A stretch of 64,000 bases of DNA from Siphlonurus alternatus (GCA_949825025.1 OX463784.1:6269431-6333430), one strand, 5' to 3'; counted from the stretch's first letter, positions 23,936 to 34,265 are shown. Made by a program: numbers and translations. Notes: generated by a model not told the origin, from the letters alone.

Positions 23936-25411
23936 TTAAAAAACAACATTAGACAGTATATCTTCTGGCAACTTATTACAAAAGTACATTTTTACAGAGT
24001 ACAATTCCTTATTTATAAGAATATTTTTTAATTTTTCTTTAAATAATTTTTCACTTTCAACTTCTCTGAGACATGCGGGTAAAAAGTCATAAATTTTTGC
24101 AGTCTGGTAAGCGGAACTTTTTTCTAATAAACTCGAATTATGCATTTCTAACACTATTTTATCTCTATTTCTAGTATTATAAGAGTGAAATTCACCATTA
24201 TGAATATATAACTCTGGATATTTCTTCTTGAACATTGCACAATTCAAAATATACATGCTTGGCAGTGTTAGTATTTTAAGTCTCTTAAAATGACCAACAC
24301 ATGAGTCATGCTTTTTAAAACGTAAAATTGTTCTAATTGATCGCTTTTGTAATACAAATAGTCTGTTTAAATGGTTTGAATAACTACCCCAAAAAATAAT
24401 GCCATACGCCAAATGAGAATAGACATATGCATAATAAATGGAGAGTAATGTATCTTGTGATACATAATCTCTAATTAAATAAAATTCAAAATTAGCATGA
24501 TTAATCTTCTTACAAATCTCGTCAATATGAATACTCCAATCCAACGATTCATGTATATTGAGTCCAAGAAATTTAATATTTTGTACCCTATTTATTAATC
24601 CTGTTTCGGACTTAATGTAGTAACTATGATCTGGTTCCCTTATTTTCGTATGGAATTGAATATAAAATGTCTTGCTAGTATTTAATAGAAGTCTGTTATT
24701 TGAACACCAGGTTTCTACTTCTTTCACAGTTTTATTAGCTTTATAAATTAGCTCCTCTTCTGTGTTTGCTGATATTAAAGCAGTCGTATCGTCTGCAAAT
24801 TTTATAATATCAGCAAAAGTTACATTATTAGATAAGTCATTCGTTCCAATACTAAACAGGGTTGGAGAAAATTTTCCACCCTGTGGCACCCCTAATGAGA
24901 TATAGCGGGTAGTAGAGATGCTACCTAATTTTACATATTGAGATCTGTCAGAAAGATATGATTGTAATAGTGTTAAACTACTTGAATCGCAACCGAGTGA
25001 CGATAATTTAGTAAGTAAGATATTTTTATCAATACTATCAAACGCTTTAGACAGATCAAAAAATATTGCAATGCAAAATTTTTTTGAATCCATATTCTTA
25101 TATATAGGATTTAATAAAGCATATGCTGCAGTAGTAGTAGATTTATTTTTTAAAAATCCATGTTCAGATTTGGAAATTAATTTATTTTCAATTCTGTAAT
25201 CCATTATTTGATCATCTAAAACTTTTTCAAATACTTTTCCGAACACAGATGACGATGAAATAGCTCTATAATTATTTAATAAATTAATAGCTTTTTTCCT
25301 ATCTTTAATCAGTGGATTTACTACTGATTTTTTTAATACTGATGGAAATAAAGCGTCATCGATGGAATGATTAATTAATGATGTTAAGGGAACCGCTAAA
25401 CTTCTGCACAA
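23936..25411 (-). pseudogene. LINE-1 ORF2, reverse transcriptase part
   Basis: About 490 codons encoding the reverse transcriptase and C-terminal region of ORF2, separated by one frameshift from the endonuclease part. RT motif A is FDLSKAFDS (residues 118-126), motif B is GVPQGGKFSPTLF (174-186) and motif C is FADD (205-208). LNTSKTFYIQF and KFLGLNIHESLDW follow. The C-terminus ends with the family signature SCVGHFKRLKILTLPSMYIL, then YNTRNRD. The first codon is TTG, not a true start; the frame continues from the upstream segment. It would copy LINE RNA at nicked chromosomal targets. The motif B form PQGGK, in place of the common PQGS, is shared with LINE-2. Apart from the frameshift the RT is fully open, so the copy is young. 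Confidence 0.92.
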
Positions 25412-26946
25412 TATTTCAAAACTTTGTAAGACACTTCATCAGGGCCGGCCGCGTTTTTATTTGGAAGTGATTTAATTATTTTAAGAATATAAACAGGAAT
25501 TATTTGTTTAAAATAAAATTCATTACTATTTACATTTAAATTAATACTATCAACATTAATAGTAAATTCTTGACTAGGTTCCGGGTATTTGTTCTGTATC
25601 ATGTTTTCAACTGTTGAGATAAAATAATCATTAAATGCATTACTAATCTCAACAGGATCAGTGATGTTATCACCTTCAATTAACAGTTCCTTTATAAGTA
25701 AATTTTTAGGAACCTTTAAATTACATTCTCGTTTAATTATTTGCCAAATTGCTTTAATTTTATTAATTGATGTATTAAAATAATAATCATTGTCTCTTAA
25801 TTTAGCCTCCGCAATATTTACTTTATGACTTTTTACCTGATCTTTATAAGTCCCAGAGAGCGATGGATTTAATTTTACTTTATTACACAATAACCTTAAA
25901 TTTTGACTTTCCGAAATTAAATGAGGGTTCCTTTTAAGCCAACTTGGAACCTCTGTCTTAATTTTTTCAGATTTAATTTTTCGGGGACATGCTTCATTAA
26001 AAAGAGATAGAAATATTTCAAAGAAAGATTCCCATCTCTTTTCAGAATTAACATTCCCTTCTAATAAAAGAGACCAATCTTCTTTAATTAGTAACTTCAA
26101 TAGATAATCCATATTATCTGGATTACACTGTCTAACCGTGTATCTTCTATCCAAAACTTCATTTTTAAAATCCCTATTTTCAAATGATATATCTATAACT
26201 GAATAATCATGATCAGAAAGTTCTGTGGCCGATGTATTTATAAAGAGTGTTTTAAAAAAGTCTTTATTTGTTATAACATGATCAATAATAGTACTTGATT
26301 TCACAGTTTTTCTTGTTGCAACATTATTTATAACACTTAAATTAAAAGATTCCAATAAATCTAAATAAGAGTTCAAATATCGACTTTTCTTTAATATATT
26401 TATATTAATATCTCCAGTGATTATAAATGAATCATTTTTATTACATACTTTCAAAAGCATTTTACATAATTGCTCTAATTTTATAAGAAAAGGTTTCATA
26501 TTTGAATCATAATTTATATTTTTACCACCAATTTTTAATGTTATTAAATCATTTGAATTTTCTGGAGGTCTATATAATGAAGTTATAAATAAATGCTGAT
26601 TATTACCGATTTTTATTTTTGCAATGCAACATTCGAAACATGACTGAACAGATTGGACTGACACATTAAGAGCAGATATGTTATTCTTAATAAATATTGC
26701 AACACCCCCACATTTTTTGTTAATTCTTGAAAATGATGATATCAAATTGTAATTTTTAAACAATATTATACCTATTTCAGATTGAGACAAACCATGCTCA
26801 CAAATTACAAGAATATCAATATTTTTTTCTTCAATTAATAATTCTAATTTCTTAACTTTAGTTCTTAAACCAGGGATGTTTAATTGCAAAATCCTAATTT
26901 TATTAAGAATAACAATATTATTACATGAAATGTTATGTTTTTTTTT
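25396..26946 (-). pseudogene. LINE-1 ORF2, endonuclease part
   Basis: Encodes an apurinic-like (EEP-fold) endonuclease and the linker to the RT. Catalytic motifs are LQLN (Asn just inside the open frame), ICEHGL (Glu), TGDININ (Asp, Asn) and LSDHDYS (Asp-His), in the usual order. After about 450 residues the RT-proximal motif AAGPDE appears, then the frame ends at TAG. There LINE-2 continues from VLSVPLSNL and LINE-1 needs the neighbouring frame (AVPLTSL). A single missing base in a short T-run near 25400 accounts for this. No in-frame ATG precedes the catalytic Asn: the first Met lies ~130 residues in, beyond the Asn and Glu. The open frame runs back across the ORF1 stop to about 26946. Confidence 0.9.
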
Positions 26947-27487
26947 GCTTCGGCTTTTGTGTTGAGAGGGTACTATTTTTTCGAGATCTTAAACACATTG
27001 CATTTTCATTAGAAATATCAACAAATTGATCTTTTAAAACAGAACCTTCATTTGTAGTTAATGGTAAATTATTTGCACGTTTTTCTTTGAACGACTCAAA
27101 TTCTAACCACAAACTTGTAAGCATTTTATTAATTTTACTAGATGCTAATAGAGTTAATGGTTGTACATTTGACGATGATAAATTTGTGGGTGTCTGCTTA
27201 TCTAAATAATTAATGGCACTTAAAATATTAATAACATGCATACCAAAGTGACATTTCTTGAACTTATCCGGACAATCCACAATACTGCACAAAGAAGGTT
27301 GAGGTAGGCCGTTCTCATCCCTCAAATGTGGGGGACTGTCGTTCACCACCCCGAGGGCGGAAACCTCCTCGGCGGGGCGCATGTCGTTCACCGACGCGAG
27401 GGCGGAAACCTCCTCGGCGGGGCGCCCGTCGTTCACCGCCCTGAGGGCGGAAACCTCCTCGGCGGGGCGCGTGTTGTTCACCGACAC
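26933..27487 (-). pseudogene. LINE-1 ORF1, 5'-truncated, tandem-repeat protein
   Basis: About 185 codons open from the truncation point to TAA at 26933. The N-terminal part holds three 15-residue units of type VNDGRPAEEVSALAS, encoded by GC-rich 45-bp repeats. Then come a short Cys-containing stretch (CSIVDCPDKFKKCHFG), a Ser/Asn/Lys-rich middle, and a basic C-terminus (CLRSRKNSTLSTQ, KPKQKKT). It has no ATG: the upstream codon is GTG and the true start was lost with the 5' truncation. By position it is the LINE's RNA-binding ORF1 protein, but I see no canonical zinc knuckles, RRM or long coiled coil. The last codons are AAA-AAA-ACA-TAA in an A9 run, and ORF2 is open in the +1 frame there. 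Confidence 0.75.
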
Positions 27488-27490
27488 GAG
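27340..27490 (-). repeat. GC-rich 45-bp coding minisatellite of LINE-1
   Basis: Just over three units of 45 bp, each starting near GTGAACGAC and carrying GCCGAGGAGG and CGCCCTC, in a window otherwise around three-quarters AT. They encode the ORF1 15-residue repeats. Opposite-strand frames are also open but are by-products of the repeat. Confidence 0.9.
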
Positions 27491-27524
27491 GGCGAAAAAA
27501 TTAAAATTTTGTTGCGACCTCTAG

Positions 27525-27935
27525 ACAACCATTGTGGAGTAGAAGACTTTGAACCATGTATAATAATTATTAATTAAGGAGTAAAAGCATTAAAAACCAT
27601 TCACTTACTTTTCTTATACAAACCTTATTTTCACTCCTATTATTGACTGGCAAATGATTATCAAACACTTTCAAAATCCATCTTCATATGCAGCTGTTCT
27701 ATGTTGTTCCAATACAAACTAATCTTTATAACGAGTAGAATTATTGGTGCAAAAATTTGCAAAATAAAATAGTGATGATGCTTTTTAATTACAGAACTTA
27801 TAAAATATACAAATCAGGTAGTGAAAATACTAAGAACTTTTTTAATAATACTTTTCAAGTAGGTCTTTTGAAGCTGGTTCTAATTAATCCAAGTAATAGT
27901 AATAGAAAATAAGAAATATTGAGATGGGTCAAAAA
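27525..27935. other. AT-rich non-coding DNA
   Basis: No supported feature. Confidence 0.5.
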
Positions 27936-28078
27936 TATATCGTGTCCTCAGAATGCAAATCACGTAACTACAAAAAAATTTGATGCAACTTTAAACCTTA
28001 TCTCACTAGAACATAAGGGTCAAAGTTCCATCAATTTTTTTTGTAGTTACGTGATTTGCATTCTGAGGCGACGATATG
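27936..28078. mobile_element. Foldback F9 (143 bp)
   Basis: The left arm CCTCAGAATGCAAATCACGT continues into AACTACAAAAAAATTTGATG, and the right arm is its inverse (ACGTGATTTGCATTCTGAGG). About 60 bp per arm, nearly perfect, with a short loop near 28005. Non-coding. Single copy in this window. Confidence 0.8.
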
Positions 28079-28254
28079 TGTACCTCCAAACTAATTTCTT
28101 GTAATATATTAATAGACAAATCTACATAATTCAATATTTTTAATTATTGCATCCAATTTTTCTTACGAGAAAACTCCCTCTCCATTATTATGTTTGTATG
28201 GAGATGATATTTTCTTGTAAGGAAATAAGAAAAAAATGCATGCGAAATTGTATA

Positions 28255-28385
28255 GTGTGCGGATCCGGGGGGTAAGGGGGAACCAAATTTAGGATTTAAC
28301 ATGGTCAATTCCCCCACTCCAATTTTTTTTAATATTGACTTTTTATGGAGGAAGCTCCCACACCTTCCCCCCCAAAATTTTTTCA
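28255..28385 (-). repeat. Dispersed repeat shared with 62550-62665
   Basis: TTTAGGATTTAACATGGTCA, CTCCAATTTTTTTTAATATT and GGAGGAAGCTCCCACACC match, in order, the segment near 62570-62660 (GGATTTAACATGTTCAA and others). It is GC-richer than the flanks (runs GGGGGGTAAGGGGG and CCTTCCCCCCC). The 80-codon ORF over it is not supported as a gene. Strand is arbitrary. Confidence 0.55.
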
Positions 28386-28571
28386 TGCATCATACTATAT
28401 AGGCTTATAATAATACTATGCAGCTTTTACTTAATTGTCATCCCAGTTTTACACTCATCACGTTCTATTACATGACAAAATACAGTTCACCGGAAGTGTA
28501 TTTGGAAGGATTTTCGATGAATTATGAACATAAAAACTTTACAGACGTTGCAGATAGTTTGAAAACATTAT

Positions 28572-28862
28572 CACTTCCCCTAGCTGAAAAATTACGTCTT
28601 ATCTATACACTCATATTCAATTCATATTTTATACGTCTAAACCTAATCTTTTTACCTCTAAAACACATCTTATTTCCTCTTCGCTCAAAGTGAGGATGAA
28701 ATGAAGTCAATATTTCTAAAATTCTATGCTCAAGACGAGGAAAAAATACGTAATTTCGTCTTTTTCCCCTCTTTTTTTACCTCTAAAATGGTGCAAAATA
28801 AGAGGAAATTAGACGAGAGGAGAGCTTAATAGCGAATAATAGTTGAAATTTATTTCAAATCT
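28572..28862 (-). repeat. R1 repeat copy v (minus strand)
   Basis: Begins CCCCTAGCTGAAAAATTACG and ends TTGAAATTTATTTCAAATCT. It includes CTAAACCTAATCTTTTTACC and TAAAATGGTGCAAAATAAGA. This is the best-preserved uninterrupted R1 in the window and shows the imperfect inverted ends (CCTAGCTGAAA against TTTATTTCAAATCTGG). Non-coding; the short ORF at 28418-28693 overlaps it by chance. Confidence 0.8.
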
Positions 28863-28884
28863 GGTCTGCAAATTTCAATTTCAT

Positions 28885-28945
28885 AAACTAGAAAGTCTAG
28901 AAACTTCGCACTTCCGGTTACTTCCAGTGTTGATTTTAAATTTAT
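28885..28945 (-). repeat. Short repeat shared with 33508-33565
   Basis: On the minus strand it reads GGAAGTAACCGGAAGTGCGA then AGTTTCTAGACTTTC. The plus-strand segment at 33510 reads GGAAGTAGCCGGAAGTGTAA then GGTTTCTGGTCTTTC. The double GGAAGT resembles ETS-type sites, but the match extends further and is best explained as a dispersed repeat. Confidence 0.5.
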
Positions 28946-29058
28946 TGAACTGTAGTTAACGTATCTATAGTTTACCTATACACCTCTGGACAGTATGAAC
29001 TTTACTCCTGTCTCACTTGCTACAGCTGCAACTTCAATAGACAGAGAGATAAAGATAA

Positions 29059-29400
29059 TTTTTTAATCAAACCCTAAGTGGGTACTTCTACGTACTAATT
29101 ACTCACTAAGTTTGAAACCCTAACTTGAGCGTTTCGCGGGCTCTTCCAGAACGGGGGCGGCCATGGCCCTGCAATCCATCCCAACATTTGCCTGCGACTG
29201 AGGGAAACGTGGAAACCTCAGCCAGAATGGATGCTACAGCTTTTATCAATGAACCGGAAGTGCAATGGTCCAAAGTCCAAAGCCAGGGGAACCACACATG
29301 GTGGAAAAGCGCAACGATTTATCTCTGGGTGAGAAACTTGGTTTTCGTTGAAAATGGTCACCCATCCAACTACTAACCACGCTCTGCGTTGCTTGACTTT
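29059..29400 (-). mobile_element. 5S-rRNA-derived SINE, type A, 5'-truncated
   Basis: On the minus strand it starts inside the head at GTCAAGCAACGCAGAGCGTG, then TTAGTAGTTGGATGGGTGACC-like box C. Body, central domain and type A tail follow, ending GGGTTTGATTAAAAAA. The first ~40 bp of the head are missing. An 8-bp duplication inside the body (CCAAAGTCCAAAG) is peculiar to this copy. Confidence 0.88.
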
Positions 29401-29481
29401 TAAATTTTAGATAATGCAAAATGAGCACCCATTCTATCAATATCAAAAATGTTTTTGTCCACGTCTCCATAGACTGCGTGG

Positions 29482-29699
29482 TAAAGGTGGATTCACATGG
29501 CGATTTTTATCAGGCGACGCGAAGCGAATAATGCGCACTTGCTGTAACATCCATTGGCAGCCATATTTGGCGATTAAAAAACGAAGCATCGTAATTAAAC
29601 GCGATATTCGCCGTCGCAACCGCGAATTCGCTCGCGGCATAGGATTTCACATGCCTTTACGTCAAAATCGCGTCGCATCGCCATCTGAATCCGCCTTAA
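29482..29699. mobile_element. PIF/Harbinger-like MITE, GGTGGATTC family (copy 1)
   Basis: The element 29485-29696 (212 bp) is flanked by a TAA direct duplication. The ends are AGGTGGATTCACATGGCGA and TCGCCATCTGAATCCGCCT. The interior is CpG-rich (CGCGACGGCGAATATCGC-type palindromes). A second copy is at 53751. The 3-bp TWA duplication is typical of PIF/Harbinger. ORFs read through it in both directions (29414-29761 plus, 29443-29640 minus) are not genes. Confidence 0.82.
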
Positions 29700-30792
29700 C
29701 GCCTACAAATAAAGCAGAGTTCATGTGTCAAGAAATGTACATTGTGATAAACAATTATTGATTAATTGCAAATATGGGTTAGCTTGTCATTAGCGGAGAT
29801 AATTAAGCATCGATATACAACATTACCGCAGAGTGCATTTCAACGACATGCCAGTGTTCAGATTCCAAAGCTCGGCTTTGATTTTATTATGTTTACAAAT
29901 AATCTGCATATTGCTTAGAAGGTCGAAATTTGCATGTCTATTCAAGACAAGTTGGGTGGTAAAGTAAACAGAGACAACAAGGTAAAATATACTGTATGTG
30001 TAGAAAACTCCCTATATAGAAGCATGATGTGTATTTCAGTCTTAATATATAAAATATAAATACTGTATATAATTGTAATCTTTAAAAAAATAACTAGTTT
30101 AAGAGATTATTATAAAATATGTTTAAATTTTTTATAAACAAAATATTTAAAATATTTATGTGGTATTTATACTTTTTTTTAATGTTTAAATAAAATCTTA
30201 CATTAGTTCTTTATTTATTAATTTTATTTTTATAATAATTAAAAAATGAAAATGCATTAATCAATACGTTAAAATGAATAATAATCAAACAAGAGTGGCA
30301 TTGGGAAGACCCAAATTTCGAAATTGAAGATTTAAAATGATGACAGCCTGATAACTGTTCCTGAGGATATAATTAATAAAAATTGTGCTTCTATTTAATT
30401 AAAAATATAAATAAATGTTTTTTTTAATTCAAAATCCATGAATATTAAATTGAAATTATCTTTTTAGACCTTTGTCGTTATTCTTAAAGGTATAATACAA
30501 GGCGTGCTTTTATACGCATCTTTTCAACTATTAGGGATTCATAAGATGAAAGAAGTTACCAAAATTCAATTTATAACGGCAGACGCTCTTTGTGTAATTT
30601 GAAATGATACATATAGCTGGCAGACAGGGTTATACTTATAACTATCCCAATGGAGCATATAGACCAGCTGGCAGATTGATGGAATGCAACGATATGACGT
30701 GAATGCATTGCATAGAAATGTCATCGAACATTCGATTTCCTGTCTTTGAACGTAAAAAAAAGTTTAATTATGTTATTGGCATGCTAGCGCCC
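29700..30792. other. AT-rich non-coding DNA
   Basis: No gene. 30620-30700 carries GCTGGCAGACAGGGTT and an imperfectly inverted ACCAGCTGGCAGATTG. Otherwise unremarkable. Confidence 0.45.

Positions 30793-30875
<83 letters not shown>
30793..30875 (+). repeat. (CT)n microsatellite
   Basis: About 40 units. The 74-codon ORF through it is an artefact (Ser-Leu repeats). Confidence 0.97.
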
Positions 30876-30876
<1 letters not shown>

Positions 30877-32049
30877 ACCTTTTCAGTCAAAACGTCGGTC
30901 ATGCTATCAAACTTGGTTCTTAATTAACAACATGCACAAGTAAAAAAATATTTAAAGTATCATTTTTTTATTAATATTATTAACGATCATTGTGTTTTGT
31001 TTGTATGAATTATATGTTAAAATTAGTACTATTTTGTGATATATCATTGATATTTTCATGTGTTACGTCGCTGTTAGTTTTGTCCGTCTATTTTCTATTT
31101 CAGGATTTTATTATGAACCTATTATGTTTGTCTTGTACAACCTAAAAATTCAAATGAATAAAATTAAATAAAGTTACAATTTTTCTTTTAGAACGTTGAA
31201 GTCAGTAACTTTACTCAATTTTAATTAAGCCATGGACAAAAAAGAAATAGCTTGCTTGCACACAAATATATAATTGAATCAAATATAGCCTAGTTATTAA
31301 TTAATACAATAATAATAATTAAATGTTTTTAGCTATTTTATATCATGTGTTAAATTAGGTAAAATAACAATGAAAAAATTATATTTTTTATTTTTTTTAT
31401 TTTTTATAAATAAAATAAAATTTTACCTTTAAATATAAAAATAATGAAACGTAGATTATTTCTTAGTAACGAAAATTTGCGTTGACTCCCTGAACAGCAA
31501 TTAAAAAAACTCCTCCGTATTTAATTGCATGATCTAATTAATTAGTCTAGCTTGTACCTAAGCTTACGCAATAAAATAAAATTGTAAATCATAGCATAAA
31601 AGCAGTGTTTAATAAATAAACATACTCTAATGTCCATGTTCTTAAAACACCAACGATAAAATTAAATTATTATATGAAATTACATCATAAATAAGTTTAT
31701 ATAATATACAAAATAAGGTAATAAAATTTAATGTTTCAAATATTACAAAGTAAAAATATAAAACAGAGTACTCTATGAATAACTTTATGAACTAAAGCTA
31801 TCATGTAGTTCACGTAATCATCACTACGTGGCGCTAGTAGTTTCATAATACACAGTAGGGGAGTCTAATGTAAAAGATAGGGAGAAGAGTATAAAATGTG
31901 ACCTATATTTTGCGGTCGCCAGAAATACCTGTATCTAGCAACTTGCTAGGTGAGGATTATTAATAAATGTTATGATATTTTTCATTACGTCATTTATTAT
32001 AACACACAGAGCTATTTGTAAGCTATACGTCAAGCGGGGTTATGGTACT
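30876..32049. other. AT-rich non-coding DNA
   Basis: No supported gene, hairpin or repeat boundary. Confidence 0.5.
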
Positions 32050-32349
32050 TGGACATGGGAGACCGTTTCAATTAAGTAAAAATTACATTGCTCCTTGGTG
32101 TAAATTCATCTCACTTTCCACCCAGTGCAGTGATGCACTTATGTGTGGTTCTCCAGGCTTTGGACTTCACTTTGATCCATTGATAAAAAGTAGAGGTGTC
32201 CGTCCTGGTTTTCCACGGTTCCCTCAGTTTCCCCTCAATGAATGCTGGGACGCGTAACAGGCCGTGGCCACCATTCTTTTCCTACCTTATCCCTACCCAT
32301 TACCCTGTCTCGAGCTGTAAGCTCTTAGGGGTGTCTCCTTGTAAAAAAA
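32050..32349 (+). mobile_element. 5S-rRNA-derived SINE, type B, 5'-truncated
   Basis: Starts at the end of the 5S head (GGGAGACCGTTTCAA). The type B body follows (CACCCAGTGCAGTGATGCAC, GGTCTTTGG-like segment), then the central domain (CACGGTTCCCTCAG, AATGCTGGGACGCG, GGCCGTGGCC). The type B tail reads CGAGCTGTAAGCTCTTAGGG and then CTCCTTGTAAAAAAA. The head upstream of box C is lost. Confidence 0.85.
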
Positions 32350-32790
32350 TATGCATAAATAAATAAAAGGGAAGAAACAAAGAAATATAAATATGAAGGG
32401 TCGTTAAATTAAAATTATGGTGTTTATATATTTTTAATACATCTAGATTTCTATAACTATTTATATAGTGTCTATCAATATTTTCTAATGCATTGATAAC
32501 TATAAATATACTTACATAATAAAAAGATAGGCATTAAGAGACAAAGACACAGAAATTAAATAGAAGTAAATGGAAAGAATTGCAATTTTGTGACATGCAA
32601 GAATGAACAGCAATATTCTAGAAACGTTTAAGTTCACAGCGCCTACGATAATAACTTTTAACAGAATTTAACGTAACTATTTTTTTTCATATACTGATAA
32701 TTTTCCGTTTTATATGTTTAATAACACACAAATTAATAATTTTTTTATTCCTGACTTTTCCAAAAGTATTAAATGAGATTTATTTCAATT
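32350..32790. other. AT-rich non-coding DNA
   Basis: Nothing supported. Confidence 0.5.
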
Positions 32791-32934
32791 TAAGGGGCAT
32801 TCACAAAGCCAAAGGCCACATTTAGGACTCAATAATTTAAGACCAGAAATTTTGGGTCTAAAAAGCATGCCTAAAATCAGGCTTTAAATTATTAAGTCCT
32901 AAATGTGGCATTAGTGCTTTGTGAATGCCTCTTT
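32791..32934. mobile_element. Foldback MITE, family F1 (copy 3)
   Basis: The element is 32793-32932, with TA on the left; the right TA is lost in a T-run. Ends are AGGGGCATTCACAAAG and CTTTGTGAATGCCTCT. The core between the arms is inverted relative to copies 1 and 2: AAGACCAGAAATTTTGGGTC comes first here, while copy 1 has GACCCAAAATTTCTGGTC on the right. Such core inversion can arise by flip recombination between the arms. Confidence 0.85.
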
Positions 32935-32940
32935 TTCTTT

Positions 32941-33018
32941 TTTATTTATTTTATTTTATTTTATTTTATTTTATTTTATTTTATTTTATTTTATTTTATT
33001 TTATTTTATTTTATTTAT
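32941..33018 (+). repeat. (TTTTA)n microsatellite
   Basis: About 15 units of a pentanucleotide immediately after the F1 copy. The ORF over it is an artefact. Confidence 0.95.
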
Positions 33019-34136
33019 TATTAATATTTATTTATATGTATATTTTTTTGCCTCACTTGAGTACAAAAGCAGACACTTATAAAATAAGGATATCCTTATT
33101 TTTTAAATGGTGCTTGGCATGCTATAATAAACGAAAGCATCTCCTTTATATTCTTTTTTTAAAAAAAAGGTCCCTTAAAGATATGCAACTTTTTCAGCAT
33201 AAATATGCGGCGGGTTGTATATGTTTCAGGGGCACAGGTGGCAGCACTATTGATTTGCTACGATGAATGTGTCTTATATCATGTCAAGGTCACTAGGCAA
33301 GGTGGACACTTACTTATATAACTTATTTATCGTTTAAAAATATGAAATTTTCAAACGTCTATATGTTTAAAAATTTATTTAAATTATTTGTAGAAACTGC
33401 GAATATGTTACAAAAATTATCGAATTTATGTAAAAACGTGTAATGAATTAAAAAAAAATACTCTAATTATGTTAATTTGATATTTATAGTCATATTTACA
33501 TAATATTTCCTCCGGAAGTAGCCGGAAGTGTAAGGTTTCTGGTCTTTCTATTTGTATTTCAGCGTTCCAATTTAACATATAGGTCAAAACTTTTACTTCA
33601 AAATATTCTGTAAAATTTTAAAATTTAATTAAAAATAGGAAATCTGCAATCTTCACATTTCCGGAAGGAATGTCAAATTAATTTGACTGTATACATGGTC
33701 ATTGTTTTTGTCTTGTTAATTGATCAATATTTCAGCATTTGAAAGAAGGGACAATGACGCTAATTAAAGAAGTGTTATTGATGTATGGCTTTGTCCCAAA
33801 TCGATTGAAATGAAAGAGCTAGACTCACATGTCTTAACTTGAAAGAATAACATTAACGTGCCAAAATTTTAAACATAATAAATTTATTTTACTGCTTTGC
33901 TGTCATTAGTTAATTATTTAATTAAATTAACTTGTCATCATATTATAAATGAAGCACATTTGTCATTTGAATAATTTTTCTTCTCCTAGTAGTGGTTTGT
34001 TTTATTATTTAAATTTAAAACAATATATATTTCTTCTTTTTAAACATCAATGATATTCAATATTTTTATTTTGCAATGTATAACATTTATATTTTGTAAA
34101 TAATTTACGAGTACTCATTTTATGAGGCACAATTTA
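33019..34136. other. AT-rich non-coding DNA
   Basis: Contains the short GGAAGTAGCCGGAAGTG repeat at 33510-33565 (see 28885) and a related TTTCCGGAAGGAATG at 33658. No gene is supported. Confidence 0.45.
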
Positions 34137-34265
34137 TTCTAATAATAATAATAATAATAACAATAGTTGTTTATTTATTATCAGTACAGAATAAAATGCA
34201 GTACAACTCAATGGGTGACATGAAAAACATTCACCAGTATGCAATGCAACTGTACTATTATATAT
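34137..34265 (-). repeat. Possible LINE 3' end with (ATT)n tail, reverse
   Basis: Seven (AAT/TAA) units, then TTGTTTATTTATTATCAGTA and CAGAATAAAATGCAGTACAA, the order expected of a minus-strand LINE 3' UTR and tail. It repeats ATGCARTACAAC-like and ATGCAATGCAACTGTAC blocks. No RT fragment is attached. Confidence 0.4.

Larger units (their letters stand above)
23766..27498 (-). mobile_element. LINE-1: 5'-truncated non-LTR retrotransposon
   Basis: A minus-strand element comprising the ORF1 remainder (26933-27487), ORF2 endonuclease part (25396 to about 26945) and ORF2 reverse transcriptase part (23936-25411). A 3' UTR of about 150 bp follows, ending in a (TTGAA)n tail seen on plus as repeated CAATT (23770-23790). 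The 5' junction falls inside the ORF1 tandem repeats at about 27497, the usual mark of incomplete target-primed reverse transcription. AAAATT at both junctions is a possible target duplication. Endonuclease plus RT organisation and a short-repeat tail fit the CR1/L2/Jockey group. Confidence 0.9.
23159..27524. mobile_element. hAT-like TIR element interrupted by LINE-1
   Basis: The 13-bp ends CTAGAGGTCGCAA (23159) and TTGCGACCTCTAG (ending 27524) are perfect inverses. Short AATAGTC/GTCGCAAA motifs cluster just inside the left half (23170-23240 and 23630-23690), as subterminal repeats do in hAT elements. Removing the LINE leaves about 620 bp without an ORF. I could not find an 8-bp target duplication (flanks TGTTACAA and ACAACCAT), so the superfamily is a guess. 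A run of ten G sits near 23420. Confidence 0.5.

Noticed and set aside
29414..29761. 115-codon plus-strand ORF and 65-codon minus-strand ORF
   Set aside because: They read through the palindromic CpG-rich MITE; no homology recognised.
33508..33535. Paired ETS-type sites suggesting a promoter
   Set aside because: The surrounding ~55 bp match another locus (28885-28945), so this is better explained as a dispersed repeat.
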